A stretch of 5,690 nt of DNA from contig NZ_ABZS01000104.1 of NCBI RefSeq assembly GCF_000173615.1, positions 1 to 5,690 on the forward strand, in the 5' to 3' direction. The stretch comes from Sulfurihydrogenibium yellowstonense SS-5 (GTDB lineage: Bacteria > Aquificota > Aquificia > Aquificales > Hydrogenothermaceae). How positions within the stretch are numbered: position 1 is the first letter of the stretch; every line of letters begins with the position of its first letter. A model generated the notes under the pieces. It was not told the origin of the DNA. It was given only the letters and a program-made list of their open reading frames with translations, and searched no databases. Made by a program: the position numbers and the translations under genes. Below, in pieces: positions 4,073 through 5,690 of the stretch.

Positions 4073-5690
4073 TTATTCACAGCTTGGACATATCTTTGCA
4101 AGCAATGGGTCAGTAGGACATGCATCCAGATTGCCGGCTTTAACCTTATCAACTACCTCATCACCATATTTTTCTCTTGCCATTCTTTCCAATTCTTCTA
4201 AATCTTTGTTAACTTGGTCTTTAGCTCTTGCAAGTCCAAAACCTCTTCTTTCTCCTCTCTTGTTTACGTTCATTGTGTATTTTTCACCTTTGATAGTTTT
4301 GTCTATAAAGCAGTAGTAAGTTGATTTAAGTCCTTTTTCCCAGGCATACATGTAGATGCTTTCCATGTCATCTCTTAAATCTTCTTCTATGTATAAGGAT
4401 TTAGAAACAGCTTGGTCTATATACTGTTGGAATGCTGCTGCTATATCTATTTGTCTGTATGGGCTTACTTCATATGCTGTTTTGAATAGTCTTTTATCCA
4501 CTACTCCTTCCAGCTCGTCTATATACTGAATACTTCCTTGATTTGCTTTTATTTTTTCAAGAATCTCTTCATTCCAGATACCTTTTTCTTCTAACATTTT
4601 CATAAGTGGCTTGTTTACTACGATAAATTTACCTGATAGTGTATCTCTTGAGAAGATATTAGAAAAGTAGTTGTCTATACTTGAAGAAGTTCCTGCTATG
4701 ATTGAGATTGATGCTGTTGGTGCTATTGCAAGTAGGACTGCGTTTCTTCTTGGAGGATAGTCGTAATTACCTTCGTAGTAGTGTGGGAATGCTCCTCTTT
4801 CTTTTGCCAACTCTTCAGATTTTCTATACACTGTTTCTCTCATAAATTTGGCTATCTCTTTTGCAAGCTGCACAGCTTCATCGCTGTCGTATGGAATTCC
4901 AAGATAGATCAATGCTTCATGGAATCCCATCAATCCTATACCAATAGGTCTTAAGTCCATTGTGTTTCTTCTTGACTCTTCAGATGGATAAAAGTTTTTA
5001 TCTAAAATGTTATCAAGTGCAACAACCATTGTTTCAAGCGTATCTTTTAGTTTATCCCAATCGATTACGTGAGACGTGAAACGTGAGACGTGAGACGTTG
5101 TTTCATTAGAATTTGACTCTTCACGTTCAACCTTCTTCAAATGTCTTTCTAAATTAACAGATGCAAGGGTGCAAACTGCTGTTGACTGAGGTGAGTTTGG
5201 TATTGATATTTCTGTGCATAGGTTAGACGAGTTAATTACACCGTATTTAGGGCATGGGTTATGTCTGTTATGTGCATCTTTGAATGTGAGCCATGGATGC
5301 CCGGTTTTTGCAAGTTTAAACAGATACTTTTTATAGAAATCTCTACTGTCTATCTTTTTCCAAAGCTGCAGCTCTCCTCTTTCTGCTTTTTCTATACATT
5401 CTTGGTATTTTTTAGCAAACTCTTCACCCCAAGCTGTTACTAACTGCCTACATTCTGCAGGGTCGAATAGATAGATAGGCTCTCCTTCTTTAATTCTTCT
5501 CATTATTTCATCCGGCATCCATAAAGCTGTGTTTAAAGAGGGTGTTCTAAAGTATGGGTTTCCTGTAGTTTCTCTTAAATCTAAAAATGCTTCTACGTCT
5601 AAATGCCAAGGCTGCAAGTACATAACTTGACTGCTTCTTCTTCTACCACCTTGCTGGATTGCGTTTACGATAGTGTCAAAGATTTTTATA
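4073..5690 (-). CDS. nrdA: Class I ribonucleoside-diphosphate reductase large (alpha) subunit, N-terminal part beyond the window
   Basis: Ribonucleotide reductase converts ribonucleoside diphosphates to deoxy forms for DNA synthesis; the alpha subunit holds the active site and pairs with NrdB. 538 residues are visible. The frame is open to the edge, so the Met at 5623 is internal: QQGGRRRSSQV before it is the conserved GGRRR region. Visible residues (counting from 5689): NLCTEI at 156-161 with the radical Cys158, Cys173 as the redox partner in AVCTLASVNL, RPIGIGLMGF at 247-256, APTASISIIAG at 323-333, and STYYC at 456-460, whose paired tyrosines 458/459 match the E. coli Y730-Y731 radical path. 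These tyrosines indicate class I rather than class II. The C terminus ICPSCE carries the CxxC thiol pair that is re-reduced by thioredoxin. An unusual loop of about 20 residues before VIDWDKLK is encoded partly by a heptanucleotide repeat. Confidence 0.95.
   Translation of the reverse strand, partial: IKIFDTIVNAIQQGGRRRSSQVMYLQPWHLDVEAFLDLRETTGNPYFRTPSLNTALWMPDEIMRRIKEGEPIYLFDPAECRQLVTAWGEEFAKKYQECIEKAERGELQLWKKIDSRDFYKKYLFKLAKTGHPWLTFKDAHNRHNPCPKYGVINSSNLCTEISIPNSPQSTAVCTLASVNLERHLKKVEREESNSNETTSHVSRFTSHVIDWDKLKDTLETMVVALDNILDKNFYPSEESRRNTMDLRPIGIGLMGFHEALIYLGIPYDSDEAVQLAKEIAKFMRETVYRKSEELAKERGAFPHYYEGNYDYPPRRNAVLLAIAPTASISIIAGTSSSIDNYFSNIFSRDTLSGKFIVVNKPLMKMLEEKGIWNEEILEKIKANQGSIQYIDELEGVVDKRLFKTAYEVSPYRQIDIAAAFQQYIDQAVSKSLYIEEDLRDDMESIYMYAWEKGLKSTYYCFIDKTIKGEKYTMNVNKRGERRGFGLARAKDQVNKDLEELERMAREKYGDEVVDKVKAGNLDACPTDPLLAKICPSCE
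5067..5100. repeat. Heptanucleotide tandem repeat ACGTGAR inside nrdA
   Basis: Four head-to-tail copies of a seven-base unit (acgtgag, acgtgaa, acgtgag, acgtgag) at 5067-5094, plus a partial copy acgttg. A single inverted copy, ttcacgt, lies at 5120-5126. The repeat is read in frame in nrdA as TSHVSRFTSHV; three units equal 21 bases, or seven codons, which explains the TSHV recurrence. Confidence 0.85.

Noticed and set aside
4131..4316. Plus-strand open frame opposite the nrdA C terminus, and a similar one at 5261-5443
   Set aside because: Both are antisense to well-conserved ribonucleotide reductase sequence and resemble no protein.
5623..5690. Start of nrdA at the Met at 5623
   Set aside because: The frame stays open to the window edge and the preceding residues contain the conserved GGRRR region, so this Met is internal.

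Overview
The window is an AT-rich bacterial segment in which every convincing gene lies on the minus strand, so the biological order runs from position 5690 down to 1. Low GC, A-rich codon use, a system II cytochrome c maturation protein (ResB), a class I ribonucleotide reductase and a SpoVG homologue together suggest a thermophilic Aquificota such as Sulfurihydrogenibium or a relative. This placement is an inference from memory of protein style, not a search result.

Layout in transcription order. (1) 5690-4073: the C-terminal part of nrdA, the class I ribonucleotide reductase large subunit, entering from beyond the window edge. It carries an odd in-frame heptanucleotide repeat. (2) 4049-2831: a two-gene accessory module starting 23 bp after nrdA. 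It has a beta-class amino DNA methyltransferase with a TTG start, then a 153-residue protein with a PD-(D/E)XK-like signature that overlaps the methyltransferase 3' end by 32 bp. Each gene is broken by one base at a poly-A tract, one base too many in the first and one too few in the second. (3) 2830-2389: a 442-bp stretch without a convincing gene. It holds a 12-bp perfect inverted repeat, a wider inverted repeat, a possible ORF relic, a 156-bp imperfect palindromic element and a probable promoter. (4) 2388-2: a tightly packed four-gene operon, namely a small exported PepSY-like protein, pfkA, spoVG and resB. These are joined by a 1-nt overlap, a 5-nt gap and an 8-nt overlap; resB begins with TTG and leaves the window.

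How the genes fit together: nrdA makes deoxyribonucleotides, pfkA catalyses the committed step of glycolysis, and resB delivers haem for cytochrome c assembly. Their co-location looks more like compact genome packing than one pathway. The methyltransferase plus putative nuclease look like a very small restriction-modification system, or a phage-derived modification module, carried downstream of a housekeeping gene and now decaying or controlled by frameshifting. This pair and the repeats around it are the most interesting part of the window.
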